DNA of 44,282 nt from positions 1 through 44,282 of IMG/VR virus record IMGVR_UViG_3300030044_000036; one strand, written 5' to 3'. The DNA comes from a virus. Below the pieces are notes generated by a model. It was not told where the DNA came from, did not search any database, and saw only the letters and a program-made list of their open reading frames with translations. The position numbers and the translations under genes are program-made. Within the stretch, counting starts at the first letter, position 1. Each line of letters opens with the position of its first letter. Of the stretch, positions 16,158-24,063 are shown piece after piece.

Positions 16158-16615
16158 TATTTTACTCCTAAAAGTTCGTAGACAGCTTGTCTGTTTTTGG
16201 CTTGCCTTACAGATCCAGATAGGCCACAGTTTTGTGAATTAGTAAGCCATTCCACATTGTCGAGCGTATACCCCTTGCTAGAATTCATCCTATTGACTGT
16301 GGGGGTAAGTCTACGATCGAAATCGCTAGTTTTCCACTGTTTATAGAGCCTTAGAAAATCGGGATGGTTTTTAGACCAACTCATGAAGACCTCTTTAGAC
16401 ATAATAGGAAGCTTAAAATAAAGGTCTGGTCTCTTTGTTTTTTTTCCTCTCGTTCTGGAGAGGATACGGCTGTATAGTTCTCCTAAGAAAGCGTTTATGG
16501 TCGCCTTCCTAGTATGAAACCCACAAAATCCGCCCCAACTACCGTTCGTACTAGATTTACGGGCGGTTTTACATCCCTTAAAATTACAAGTTGGGGCGGT
16601 TTTTTTCTTAGCCAT
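16157..16615 (-). CDS. Probable HNH-type endonuclease
   Basis: The 152-residue product has an N-terminal zinc-binding pattern (CNFKGC, then GGFCGFH) and a C-terminal NRMNSSKGYTLDNVEWLTNSQN-type segment. That segment matches the second half of many phage HNH/His-Me finger nucleases, where the D/N-R-x-D/N...GY...NV.W stretch forms the active-site helix. It is basic throughout. It sits snugly between two ordinary genes (no gap on one side, one-base overlap on the other), so it is probably a mobile endonuclease at an operon joint. Catalytic activity is inferred. Confidence 0.65.
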   Translation of the reverse strand: MAKKKTAPTCNFKGCKTARKSSTNGSWGGFCGFHTRKATINAFLGELYSRILSRTRGKKTKRPDLYFKLPIMSKEVFMSWSKNHPDFLRLYKQWKTSDFDRRLTPTVNRMNSSKGYTLDNVEWLTNSQNCGLSGSVRQAKNRQAVYELLGVK

Positions 16616-17356
16616 TTATTGCGCCGTAACCATCATACCAGGTTCAGAAGGGACGAATTGGACAACTGGGGTCTCAGGAGGAAGAGGATTAGCTTCAGTG
16701 GCTGCAGCGGGCGCTGCTTGCTCTGCAGGGGCTTCTGGAGTCGTTTCAGCCGTAGTCGTAGGCTCTGTAGAGCCCGTAGAATTATCTGGTGCAGGAGCCT
16801 CAGGAGCTGGGTCCGCAGCTTTAGGGGCGTTTGGATCCAAAAGGCTGTAAACCTCCAGGACCTTAACTGTGAACTTATTTTCCCCGAAGGAAACAGTGTC
16901 CCCGGCTTTCTTACCCTTAAGAGATTCCTGAGTAGCAGGATCTTGCGTATCCAACTTGAACTGAATACGAGGATTGATCACCTTACCGTCCGAATTATGC
17001 TCTTCACAGACAACAAACGTGTTGTCAACGATAGTATCGGTAGGGGCAAGATGGCCAGCAGTAACATAGTTTGCAGTCTGTTGAACGAGTTCGGCAACGT
17101 TCATTTGGATTACGAGAGTATCGACAGATGCAGACGTGATTCCACTGTCAGAGCTTGCGGATTGAATGATAGCATCAGTCCGTTTATTGATGAGCTTAAG
17201 CGCATCCTTTACGAGAGTCATATCGTTCTTCAGACCACCGAGTCCACCAAGAATGTCTTCGTGGCGCTGGGCAGCTTGATAAAGAACAGTGAGGACTTTT
17301 TCAAGATCTTCAATACGTTGAGTAGCAGTACGAGTATCGGCTTTATTTTCAGACAT
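16616..17356 (-). CDS. Hypothetical protein with possible GreA/FKBP-like segment and Pro/Ala/Thr tail
   Basis: 246 residues in three parts. Residues 1-70 are helical and coiled-coil-like (QRIEDLEKVLTVLYQAAQRH). Residues about 100-172 form a beta-rich domain whose LKGKKAGDTVSFGENKFTVKVLEV stretch resembles the C-terminal domain of transcript-cleavage factors GreA/GreB (LxGKKVGDxV...YEVLEI). Residues about 180-246 are low complexity (PEAPAP, TTTAETTPEAP). A coiled coil followed by an FKBP-like domain is the GreA order, but the acidic tip cannot be confirmed. It may be a phage RNA-polymerase-binding protein or simply a structural protein; the link is tentative. Confidence 0.55.
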   Translation of the reverse strand: MSENKADTRTATQRIEDLEKVLTVLYQAAQRHEDILGGLGGLKNDMTLVKDALKLINKRTDAIIQSASSDSGITSASVDTLVIQMNVAELVQQTANYVTAGHLAPTDTIVDNTFVVCEEHNSDGKVINPRIQFKLDTQDPATQESLKGKKAGDTVSFGENKFTVKVLEVYSLLDPNAPKAADPAPEAPAPDNSTGSTEPTTTAETTPEAPAEQAAPAAATEANPLPPETPVVQFVPSEPGMMVTAQ

Positions 17357-17391
17357 TTAGGGCTCCTTAGGTTTGGTTATTTTCAGACATT

Positions 17392-18249
17392 TCAGCGTTT
17401 ATTCATCAGGGCCATGACATTGCCTAGGGCACTTCCTGGACCAGATAATTGATTTGCGTGGGCAGTATAGATAGCTTCGAGTTGTTGTGGGCTAGGATGC
17501 GGGATCAGATTTGGCGGCATGGCAGAGTGCTTCCTAGCGTGAATTTCAGATGCTTTTTTATCGTACTCGGCAAGTTCGGCTGGAGTCATTTCAGAAATAG
17601 CTTTAGTAAGTCTAGTATCTTCTTCGGATTTGATAGCAGAGGTCGCAGTAGGCTTAGCAGTCATCTTAGGTTGTGGAGCCCTTTGGATAGGCTTAGATTC
17701 ACGTTTGAGAGGCGCTGGTGCCTTAGGTCTTGTAGTTCCAGAGATAGCTGTAATTCCATCCTTTTTAGGAGGAGCCTGAATCAGAGGTTGCACCGGAGCT
17801 TGTTCTTCAGTGGCACCTTTAGACATTTTTGAGGCCAAAAGCTTGAGGACTGTTACTTCCATGTCGTTAAAGGGAGAAGAAACGATAGTTTTCTGTGTCG
17901 CTTCTTCCTGGCGCATACCAAGCATGGTTTCCATTCGATCCCTAGCGAATTTTCTCATTTCCCGGCTAACGTTCTTGATAGCTTTTGGGTCAGCGTCAGT
18001 TTCTCCAAAGATATCAGAGTTCATGATCATTTGGTAGAGACGCCCTTGCTCTAGGCGAAGGTTGGCATCAGAAAGGACCGAAGACATGTCGTCGTCTTCT
18101 TCCTCAAATACGTCATATTCTTCATTTTCCTGAATTTCAGCTAAGGCTTCCTCATCCAAAACGATTGGTTGAGCTGGAAGTGCCTGTTGGGCCTGCTGGT
18201 AGGCAGTTTCTTGAGTAGTAATTGCTTTTTTATCCCAAAATCCACTCAT
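17392..18249 (-). CDS. Hypothetical acidic/proline-rich protein
   Basis: 285 residues, not recognised. The N-terminus is Gln/Ala-rich, followed by a very acidic run (EIQENEEYDVFEEEDDD) at about 39-55. A helical block around 65-130 (RLYQMIMNSDIFGE, VSREMRKFARDRMETMLGM) looks folded. Residues 150-205 are a Pro/Lys/Ala linker, and the C-terminal part has a helical domain (LTKAISEMTPAELAEYDKK, then PSPQQLEAIYTAHANQL). Such multi-segment architecture fits an adaptor or scaffold. It is coupled to the tiny membrane gene upstream by ATGA. Confidence 0.6.
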   Translation of the reverse strand: MSGFWDKKAITTQETAYQQAQQALPAQPIVLDEEALAEIQENEEYDVFEEEDDDMSSVLSDANLRLEQGRLYQMIMNSDIFGETDADPKAIKNVSREMRKFARDRMETMLGMRQEEATQKTIVSSPFNDMEVTVLKLLASKMSKGATEEQAPVQPLIQAPPKKDGITAISGTTRPKAPAPLKRESKPIQRAPQPKMTAKPTATSAIKSEEDTRLTKAISEMTPAELAEYDKKASEIHARKHSAMPPNLIPHPSPQQLEAIYTAHANQLSGPGSALGNVMALMNKR

Positions 18250-18362
18250 TGCTTACTCCAATAAAAACAGAAACAAAATGCTCCCGCAATAGCAGACGAT
18301 ACAATACATGTCATAAAACAAAAATCTTGAAAATGAGCATCAATTAATCCGTAAAGAGTCAT
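18246..18362 (-). CDS. Tiny membrane protein, 38 residues
   Basis: Starts at ATG 18360-18362 and stops at 18246-18248, sharing ATGA overlaps with the genes on both sides. One hydrophobic span (MTCIVSSAIAGAFCFCFYW) with three cysteines; the C-terminus is basic (SKQ). The precise end-to-end coupling is the main reason to believe it is translated. Role unknown. Confidence 0.5.
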   Translation of the reverse strand: MTLYGLIDAHFQDFCFMTCIVSSAIAGAFCFCFYWSKQ

Positions 18363-18448
18363 TTATCTTCTCTCCCAGTAATGTACAAAACCACAAATAA
18401 GGCCACTACGGAGACGATGAATCCAGATACAAGTTGTCCTAAAGTCAT
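18359..18448 (-). CDS. Tiny membrane protein, 29 residues
   Basis: ATG at 18446-18448 overlaps the stop of the RuvC-like gene, and its own stop overlaps the next ATG. The product is essentially one transmembrane helix (LVSGFIVSVVALFVVLYIT) with a charged end (GREDK). Plausible but very short. Confidence 0.48.
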   Translation of the reverse strand: MTLGQLVSGFIVSVVALFVVLYITGREDK

Positions 18449-19128
18449 TCTGTCTCCTTGTCGTAGTTATCTTCAAATAGATCAATTTCTTCAAACTTTT
18501 TAAGGCGTTCTAAGGTTTTCAAACGGCGAAGATGATAACAATATGAAAGTAAGAGAGAATCTGCCTGATCTTCGTCTTTTTTGATAAGAGGTTTTTTCAG
18601 AAACTTACCAAATACCTCGTTTGCTCGTCTAACGTTGATGTGCTTCTTAGTAAGTTTACCGATCAGTTTACCGTTTATATCGTATGCGAACTTAGAATTG
18701 TGCTTTTCCTTGTATTCCTTAACGTACTTATTATGGGCAGATTCCTCTTTGGTCATTTTAGATCCAACTTCACTTCTCCAGGCACCAGTCAACAAATACA
18801 CTGATTTGATCTTACTATCTCTAATGAATTTTGCAAGCAAAAAATGGGAAAATTCAAGTATTTTTTGCGTGTACACACCTTTGGAGCCAGCACATGTTTC
18901 TTCGATCACTAAGACATCTGGTTTAAAGCGCTTAACGAGTTCGTCGATCTTAGTAAACACCAATTCAGCCCAGTCTACGAATACTCCGGGGTATTCCCCT
19001 TTGGGCTGGTGGATAGCTGGAATAGTACCGTATTCCTCTAGTTCCACTCCATCTACGGTACTTACTACGGAAGACCAGCCCGTTTTTGTACTCATATCTA
19101 TTGATAAAATACGTTCCTTTTCAATCAT
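18445..19128 (-). CDS. RuvC-like Holliday junction resolvase / RNase H-fold nuclease
   Basis: A 227-residue RNase H-fold protein with the RuvC arrangement of acidic residues: Asp11 in ILSIDMSTKTGW, Glu76/Glu77 in DVLVIEETCAG and Asp187/Asp190 in KKDEDQADSLLL. RuvC-type enzymes cut four-way junctions. In phages that make branched concatemers by recombination, such an activity is needed before packaging, and the window's UvsX/UvsY/gp46/gp47 set makes that role likely. Slightly longer than RuvC (about 173), with a Lys-rich insertion at 140-180. Linked by ATGA to tiny membrane genes on both sides. Confidence 0.75.
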   Translation of the reverse strand: MIEKERILSIDMSTKTGWSSVVSTVDGVELEEYGTIPAIHQPKGEYPGVFVDWAELVFTKIDELVKRFKPDVLVIEETCAGSKGVYTQKILEFSHFLLAKFIRDSKIKSVYLLTGAWRSEVGSKMTKEESAHNKYVKEYKEKHNSKFAYDINGKLIGKLTKKHINVRRANEVFGKFLKKPLIKKDEDQADSLLLSYCYHLRRLKTLERLKKFEEIDLFEDNYDKETE

Positions 19129-19241
19129 TTTCTACAGCTTAATATGAGAGCTAATGCTATTAAAGCAAGCGGAACCATTGAGACACCGTAGGTCAACCAA
19201 GTAAATAGACCAGCATCCTGGTTGATAGTCCAAAAGATCAT
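19125..19241 (-). CDS. Tiny membrane protein, 38 residues
   Basis: ATG at 19239-19241 overlaps the stop of the 99-residue gene; stop at 19125-19127 overlaps the RuvC-like start. One hydrophobic helix (WLTYGVSMVPLALIALALIL) followed by SCRK. A Cys after the span is notable but there is no lipobox at the N-terminus. Third in a set of tiny coupled membrane genes in this part of the window. Confidence 0.5.
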   Translation of the reverse strand: MIFWTINQDAGLFTWLTYGVSMVPLALIALALILSCRK

Positions 19242-19537
19242 ACTTTGTCCCAATTAATTCCGACATAAGAGACGTTATCCCATTTAGGTGTTTCTCCAAA
19301 GGAGGTACTATATTTGTATACGATGTACCCTAAGGATATAAGTTCTTTTTCCAATTGCTCTAGCGTTTTTTGATCGAATCGTGCAATATCGTCACTGGAT
19401 AGACTTGCAGCGCAATATCCGGCGTTAGTTGCGTGCGCGATTACATTTTCGGCTCTTTCAAGGATCTTTTCCAGGCTATACACGGCCTTCCGAATGTTTT
19501 CCGACATTTTCCTGGAATCTTCAGCTTTTGGGATCAT
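19238..19537 (-). CDS. Hypothetical protein
   Basis: Ninety-nine residues, helical in the first half (SENIRKAVYSLEKILERAENVIAHA) with a mixed second half (LEKELISLGYIVYKYSTSFGETPKWDNVSYVGINW) that looks like a strand-turn-strand. Overlaps both neighbours by four bases. No family recognised. Confidence 0.58.
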   Translation of the reverse strand: MIPKAEDSRKMSENIRKAVYSLEKILERAENVIAHATNAGYCAASLSSDDIARFDQKTLEQLEKELISLGYIVYKYSTSFGETPKWDNVSYVGINWDKV

Positions 19538-19848
19538 GCTGCCCCTTTAGCTTTCCGGAAAGATACAGCCACAGCAATAATCGAGTTTTGCCGCTTCTTC
19601 ACTTCGGACAGCCCAGAGGAAAGAAGCTTAACATCGGATTTGGCCTGTTGGTAGTCTTCGTTCAACTCCAGTTCAGCCTTAGTGTCTGAGATGCTTTGAT
19701 TAGCTTGTGCAATGCGCTTATTCAAGGCCTCAACGTCTGCCGCTTCAAGTTCAGCAATGACGTCATCTCCGTCAGGACCGATCTTCTTTGCGAGCTTCTG
19801 CAGTTCAGTGAGAGGGCCAGTATTCTTACTACCTTTTGGACGTGCCAT
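19534..19848 (-). CDS. Coiled-coil protein with AT-hook-like N-terminus
   Basis: 104 residues. The N-terminus ARPKGSKN resembles a minor-groove-binding AT-hook (R-P/G-K core), followed by a long helical, coiled-coil-prone region (VEALNKRIAQANQSISDTKAEL, then SDVKLLSSGLSEVKKRQ). This would suit a small DNA-binding or nucleoid-type protein, though AT-hook similarity is short and could be chance. Good GGAG site before the ATG. Confidence 0.58.
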   Translation of the reverse strand: MARPKGSKNTGPLTELQKLAKKIGPDGDDVIAELEAADVEALNKRIAQANQSISDTKAELELNEDYQQAKSDVKLLSSGLSEVKKRQNSIIAVAVSFRKAKGAA

Positions 19849-19857
19849 TCGATTCTC

Positions 19858-20070
19858 CTAGTATTTGGTTACTTCAGTGTGGTTTTCAGGATTGGATGCG
19901 ATAGCCTTAGTTCCGAAGAACATGGCTTCTTCAAGCTTAGTTACGAAGATAGACTTTTCTCGACTCTCTGGCAAATAGGTAAGTGCCCGATATACCGCAT
20001 CGGACATAAGAGTCTTGAATGCCTTTACTTGTTCAAAGCCTTTTTCGTTAAGTTTGTGCGTATCAAACAT
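19858..20070 (-). CDS. Small hypothetical protein
   Basis: Seventy residues, mostly helical (FDTHKLNEKGFEQVKAFKTL, then DAVYRALTYLPESREKSIF), with a compact C-terminal helix-strand (KLEEAMFFGTKAIASNPENH). Good AGGAG site. Lies between two ordinary genes in the same direction. Resembles the small conserved 'Acb-like' phage proteins only in size and composition; not assigned. Confidence 0.58.
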   Translation of the reverse strand: MFDTHKLNEKGFEQVKAFKTLMSDAVYRALTYLPESREKSIFVTKLEEAMFFGTKAIASNPENHTEVTKY

Positions 20071-20079
20071 ATAGTCTCC

Positions 20080-20535
20080 TTATTCGTTAGTATCTTCAAA
20101 ATCGTAAGCGTGATCCGTAAATTCAAATCCTGCGAGTCTCTTTAGCAGGTTTTTACTATTAAGCCACACTACGACCGCAGAAGCAAGAGAAATGTGCTTA
20201 AAATCGTCTTCTCTCACTTTTTTGTTAGAAATATGCAGATCTGCTGGTAAGGCCAGATACTGATCTTTGGCCATAGATATAATGTGCATTAGGTCTTTGT
20301 CTGTGATGGGGAATTCGGGTTGAGACTTAAGAGCTAGATCTACCTTATCGGAGATATTTTTTGTGTTATCGATCCTACGCTCATAATCGGTAAAATCTTC
20401 AACTTCCTTATTTCTAGGAATAAGGCCATAATTCAATGCTAGTTTTTGAACCAGCTCTGCTTCTTTTTCTGTGAGTTCAAGAATGACCATTTTGCCCATT
20501 TTTCTATTGTTGCACGATTCTAGAGGTAAGTCCAC
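20080..20535 (-). CDS. Hypothetical protein
   Basis: Up to 151 residues from a GTG at 20533-20535; in-frame ATGs 12 and 15 codons later (MGKMVILELTEKEAELVQ) are also possible, and none has a clear ribosome site. From the later ATG the product begins with a strand-helix typical of small cytosolic proteins, continues with a charged central helix and ends with a C-terminal part (HISLASAVVVWLNSKNLLKRL). The 58 bases before it, down to the HNH gene stop, hold no gene and may be the scar of the HNH insertion. No family recognised. Confidence 0.55.
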   Translation of the reverse strand: MDLPLESCNNRKMGKMVILELTEKEAELVQKLALNYGLIPRNKEVEDFTDYERRIDNTKNISDKVDLALKSQPEFPITDKDLMHIISMAKDQYLALPADLHISNKKVREDDFKHISLASAVVVWLNSKNLLKRLAGFEFTDHAYDFEDTNE

Positions 20536-20593
20536 TTAATATCGTTATCTAAGAATCACCCTGCGCTCGATGGATGGATGATAGCGGACCTGT

Positions 20594-21391
20594 TCATCTA
20601 CCGTCTCGACTTATAAAATCTGTAGCGGTTTTTCTGACATGATCTTCAAACCATAAGGGTTGTAGGTTCGTATAGTGGCTTGCTTTTAAAAATTGAGTTC
20701 TGTCGGTAAGATCGAAGTTTAGTAGCGCCATTATATGATCTATTTGCCATTTTCCAGAAAGCCTTCCCCAATTTTCCCATGTCATTGGTTCGTTGGTAAT
20801 AGGGTGAGGGTAAAAAAGAGACTCTATGTGTATTTTAAGCTCTTTAATCGTACAACCCAAATCATCTACGGCGGATCCAGACCTATACTCTCCTTTAATG
20901 GCTTGCAATAATCGATTCCTTAAATTTTTACTTAGCTTTAAGGTAGGATCTTCGTTTAGTCTTTGAGATTGTTGTTTGGTGATTTTTCGCCTATTCTTTG
21001 TGGAGTATTCCTTCTGGTACGCCTTTATTTCTGGTAATTGAGATTTCTTAATTTTACGATTTCTGTAGCTTTTCTTGTCGATTTCGCGACACTTTTGCGG
21101 ATTTTTCAATCTCCTGATTTTAGAGTCACTATTAGCGCACTCTTTACACTTAGATATCGGCTTACCATTGCTTTTACCGAATTCATTTATGTGCTTAATT
21201 ATACTACACTTAGAACACCTCTTTAAATCGATGGGAAGAGGGGTCTTTTTTGGGGAAAGAGCTGATGCCTTTAACCTAGCGCGTTCATTAACGCATTTCC
21301 TACATTTAGCTTGAAGCCCATCACGAACTCTGCTTTCTTTGCAGAACTCATACGATTCTTTATTTTCCTTACATCCCTTGCAAATTTTCAT
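20594..21391 (-). CDS. HNH endonuclease downstream of sbcC
   Basis: 265 residues. Three zinc-knuckle pairs open the protein (CKGCKENK/CRKCVN, CSKCSIIK/CKECANS), a common array in phage homing endonucleases. A long basic helix follows, then a C-terminal nuclease part with WQIDHIMALLNFDLTDRTQF and HYTNLQPLWFEDH. That spacing (D-H...L..FDLTD...F.....TNLQPLW) is characteristic of one well-known phage HNH group. It begins three bases after the sbcC stop, as for a mobile gene inserted between two operon members. Confidence 0.82.
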   Translation of the reverse strand: MKICKGCKENKESYEFCKESRVRDGLQAKCRKCVNERARLKASALSPKKTPLPIDLKRCSKCSIIKHINEFGKSNGKPISKCKECANSDSKIRRLKNPQKCREIDKKSYRNRKIKKSQLPEIKAYQKEYSTKNRRKITKQQSQRLNEDPTLKLSKNLRNRLLQAIKGEYRSGSAVDDLGCTIKELKIHIESLFYPHPITNEPMTWENWGRLSGKWQIDHIMALLNFDLTDRTQFLKASHYTNLQPLWFEDHVRKTATDFISRDGR

Positions 21392-21393
21392 AG

Positions 21394-23727
21394 CTATTGA
21401 GTAATCTTACTCGTTGATCCGTCTCTTACTACTATCAACTTACAGTCAATAAATTGAGATGCTACCGGACTATGTTCGATTAAAAGAATTTGCTTATCCG
21501 GATTGCTATCCCTTAACATTTCAAGGGCTTCAATAATATTGACAGTATCCAGGCCGTTCGTGAATTCGTCAAGCAACATCACGTTAATCCCCTTACCGGT
21601 GGTCTCTTCGATAAACCTGACCACACTAAGATCTACGGCTAAGTCCACAGAAGACCTCTCCCCGCCAGACAGACTCTTTACGGGTATCCCCAATTCCCCG
21701 TCCATGGAAAGAATGGCATTCACCTCTTCTTTAACCTTACCGTCCTTATTCTCTTTTAGTCCATCAAATTGCAAAGTGGCAGTCTGCATATTTGGGAGCC
21801 TACGGATTCTTCGAGTAGCCTCATCTCCAATGCTTTCTAGGGCGCTTTCAAAGGAACAGGAGAGATATGACTTAACGGCCTCTTTCGACCAAAAGGCAAG
21901 TTCAAGTTCTTCATTGGTATACTGTAACTCGGTAGTAATCCGTTCAATCTCGTTCTGGTAGGTGGAAGCTTGCATCCCCAACATCACCTGGGATTGGTCG
22001 AACTTAGCCTTAGCTTCCTTAAAAGACTTAAAGGCGTATTCTACTTCCCGAAGACTATGGAGAGCCTTTTGCTCAGCGTCTTGCGCGAACTTCACTGCAA
22101 ATTGGTGCTCTTTACGGAGTTCGGTTTGTTTTTGCGCGTAATTAACAAGTATAAGTTGTGATTTAGCGTTCTCTTTAAACTGGTGGTCTCTTTCGAAGGC
22201 CCTTTCATGTCCAAGGACGGCTGTGGTTGCGGTAAGAGTATGGCCCAAATCTACAACTTTCGGGTCTATCTTGGGGCTAAGTTCGCTCTTAAGATGCTCT
22301 ACCTGATAGCTAAGCTCGGACACTTCCGGGATCACCCTAGGATTCGCATCTTCCTCTAATTCAGCGATTTTCTTAGTAAGATCGATCTGATCAGTAGGAT
22401 GCCTAGGTTTAGCCCCTTCTTTATAGAATTCCAACTGCTCGTTAATGGTAGTTATCTTACCGGAAGCTTCAGTCCCAGCAATGATCGTTTTCTTATATTC
22501 TAGCAGCTTACCAAGGATCTCCGCTTCCTTGGCCTTACAAGCATCGTTAACCCAATCGCCGCGTTCACAGGTAGGGCACAGAGCTGTCTTTACTTTCTGC
22601 AGCTCCTTAGCAAGGGTTGTAGCCTCTTCCTTAGCCTTAACTCCTTGCGCTACCAGAGCTTGGGCCTTGATCAGCTCGATCTGTAGAGCTGAAACGAAAG
22701 ACTTAGCGTTACTTTGCCTACTTTGCTCCAACCCCTGAAGTTTGGCGATCTCTACCCTAAGACTGGAAATTTGGGTCTTAATGTCGTTTTGCCTAGTAAT
22801 CTCAGATTGTCCTAGTTTGGAAGCCAGGATCTGAAGCTCTGAGATCTTAGATTTGACTTCGGATTGCCTATCATGCTCTGCTTTTTCGAGTTGGGCTACG
22901 TGTGTCTTTACTTGGTCGATTTCTAGTTCCAGTTGGACGATTTTGGACCGATCGTATGGAGTAACGGTGACTTGAGGCCTAGACTTCTCAAGCTCTTCCA
23001 TTTGAACTTTTAGACTCTCGACCACTAGCCGATGGGTATCAGTTGCTTGAACGTGAGCTTGTTTGAGAAGCGCTAACGAATCGGGATTTGGACCACTGGG
23101 AGCAGAGCCAAGGCTAAAAATGGCGTTTTGAGTGGCTTCAAGGCCTGACTTGTTAGATTCGATATCGGATTTTAGGGAAGCTTCCTTTTTGGCGAGAGTG
23201 TCCAGGCGAAGGTCTAGTGTTGTGATCTTTGCCTGCTCTTTGTCCAGGCTAAGGCATTTGGTCAAAAATTCGTAGGTTTTACTTGGTCCAAGTTCCAAAA
23301 AAAATCCGCCTGAACCCTGCTTCTTATGCAAGATTTTAGAGAATAGATCTCGATCCATTCCAATGATTGAATCTAGAAGCTCTTCTGTTAGCTTGGAGCT
23401 ACCGGTAGTTAATACGCCATTCAGTTCGATCGAAAGTTTACGACCGCGAGAGATCTTGAGGGGTTGACCGTCATAGTCGAATATTCCCGAGACTTCAATA
23501 TGCTCTTTAGTTAGGCGAGATTGTAAAATAGTAGTTGAGGGGCCGTCAAGTCCTAATAACCAATTGAAAGATTTAAATAAAGTGCTTTTGGCTGCGCCCG
23601 AACTGCCATTTGTATTATTGTTGATACCCTCAACTTGAACGAGCGATCCAAGTTTCGTAAAGTCTACAGTTTGGGGTTCTACGAACCGGCCAATATTTGC
23701 TAGAGTGAGAGATTTGGGGATCAACAT
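21394..23727 (-). CDS. SbcC/Rad50/gp46-like recombination ATPase
   Basis: The SMC-like subunit of the end-resection nuclease; 777 residues compared with 560 in T4 gp46 and about 1050 in SbcC. The ATPase halves sit at the ends: Walker A-type loop NGSSGAAKST (40-49), then at the C-terminus the signature SLSGGERSS and Walker B VMLLDEFTNGLD. Between them is a long coiled coil with the zinc-hook CPTC at 384-387. Residues about 285-355 contain three similar roughly 27-residue units (each with RQS/N..K....I..L), an internal duplication in the coiled coil. It partners the SbcD/gp47 nuclease encoded at 26199. Confidence 0.88.
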   Translation of the reverse strand: MLIPKSLTLANIGRFVEPQTVDFTKLGSLVQVEGINNNTNGSSGAAKSTLFKSFNWLLGLDGPSTTILQSRLTKEHIEVSGIFDYDGQPLKISRGRKLSIELNGVLTTGSSKLTEELLDSIIGMDRDLFSKILHKKQGSGGFFLELGPSKTYEFLTKCLSLDKEQAKITTLDLRLDTLAKKEASLKSDIESNKSGLEATQNAIFSLGSAPSGPNPDSLALLKQAHVQATDTHRLVVESLKVQMEELEKSRPQVTVTPYDRSKIVQLELEIDQVKTHVAQLEKAEHDRQSEVKSKISELQILASKLGQSEITRQNDIKTQISSLRVEIAKLQGLEQSRQSNAKSFVSALQIELIKAQALVAQGVKAKEEATTLAKELQKVKTALCPTCERGDWVNDACKAKEAEILGKLLEYKKTIIAGTEASGKITTINEQLEFYKEGAKPRHPTDQIDLTKKIAELEEDANPRVIPEVSELSYQVEHLKSELSPKIDPKVVDLGHTLTATTAVLGHERAFERDHQFKENAKSQLILVNYAQKQTELRKEHQFAVKFAQDAEQKALHSLREVEYAFKSFKEAKAKFDQSQVMLGMQASTYQNEIERITTELQYTNEELELAFWSKEAVKSYLSCSFESALESIGDEATRRIRRLPNMQTATLQFDGLKENKDGKVKEEVNAILSMDGELGIPVKSLSGGERSSVDLAVDLSVVRFIEETTGKGINVMLLDEFTNGLDTVNIIEALEMLRDSNPDKQILLIEHSPVASQFIDCKLIVVRDGSTSKITQ

Positions 23728-23774
23728 TAAGGGTTTGTCCTATTAAGTATATCTTGTGTCTTTGTAGGTTCTAC

Positions 23775-24028
23775 TCAAGAGCCTCTATTGCCCTTACTCA
23801 TGTTTTCTTTTGCGGTCAAAATTTGTAGATTCCAAGGAACATGAAGCCCGCACACATTCTTCCCTCGCAGCGCCTCTATGTGGTCAACGTGATGTAGAAA
23901 TAATCTGGCACCCCCATATTGGCAGCATTCATTATCGCCAATTTCTCCAGGTTAAGCATGCAATTGGGACACATGGAGAGAAAATCAGAGGGGGTGCAGC
24001 GAGTTGGGTCTAAGCATTCGAGCGTCAT
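23775..24028 (-). pseudogene. Broken HNH endonuclease gene
   Basis: Two overlapping frames together look like one small HNH nuclease. The C-terminal part, open from 23951 to the stop at 23775, holds [28 protein letters not shown] and KENMSKGNR, a typical phage HNH ending, but has no usual start. The upstream frame begins at ATG 24026-24028, has two Cys pairs (CLDPTRC, CPNC), and runs out of frame to a stop at 23876. The two frames differ by one base around a run of five G's. This is either a frameshift mutation or, less likely, programmed slippage. Confidence 0.62.
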
Positions 24029-24034
24029 CTAGCC

Positions 24035-24063
24035 ATCCTCTCATAAAAGGAAGAGTTTGTCAA
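24035..24063 (-). promoter_or_regulatory. Promoter before the HNH remnant, -35 overlapping a stop codon
   Basis: TTGACA (24058-24063), 17 bases, GAGGAT (24035-24040), six bases, ATG (24026-24028). The TGA within the -35 is the stop of the zinc-ribbon gene. Same geometry as the subtilase promoter; the -10 is weaker and may instead serve as a ribosome site (GAGG). Confidence 0.45.

Noticed and set aside
16514-17452. A 312-codon + strand frame
   Set aside because: It mirrors the Ala/Pro-rich - strand gene at 16616, is Arg/Ser/Leu-rich without motifs, and crosses the ends of two well-supported genes.
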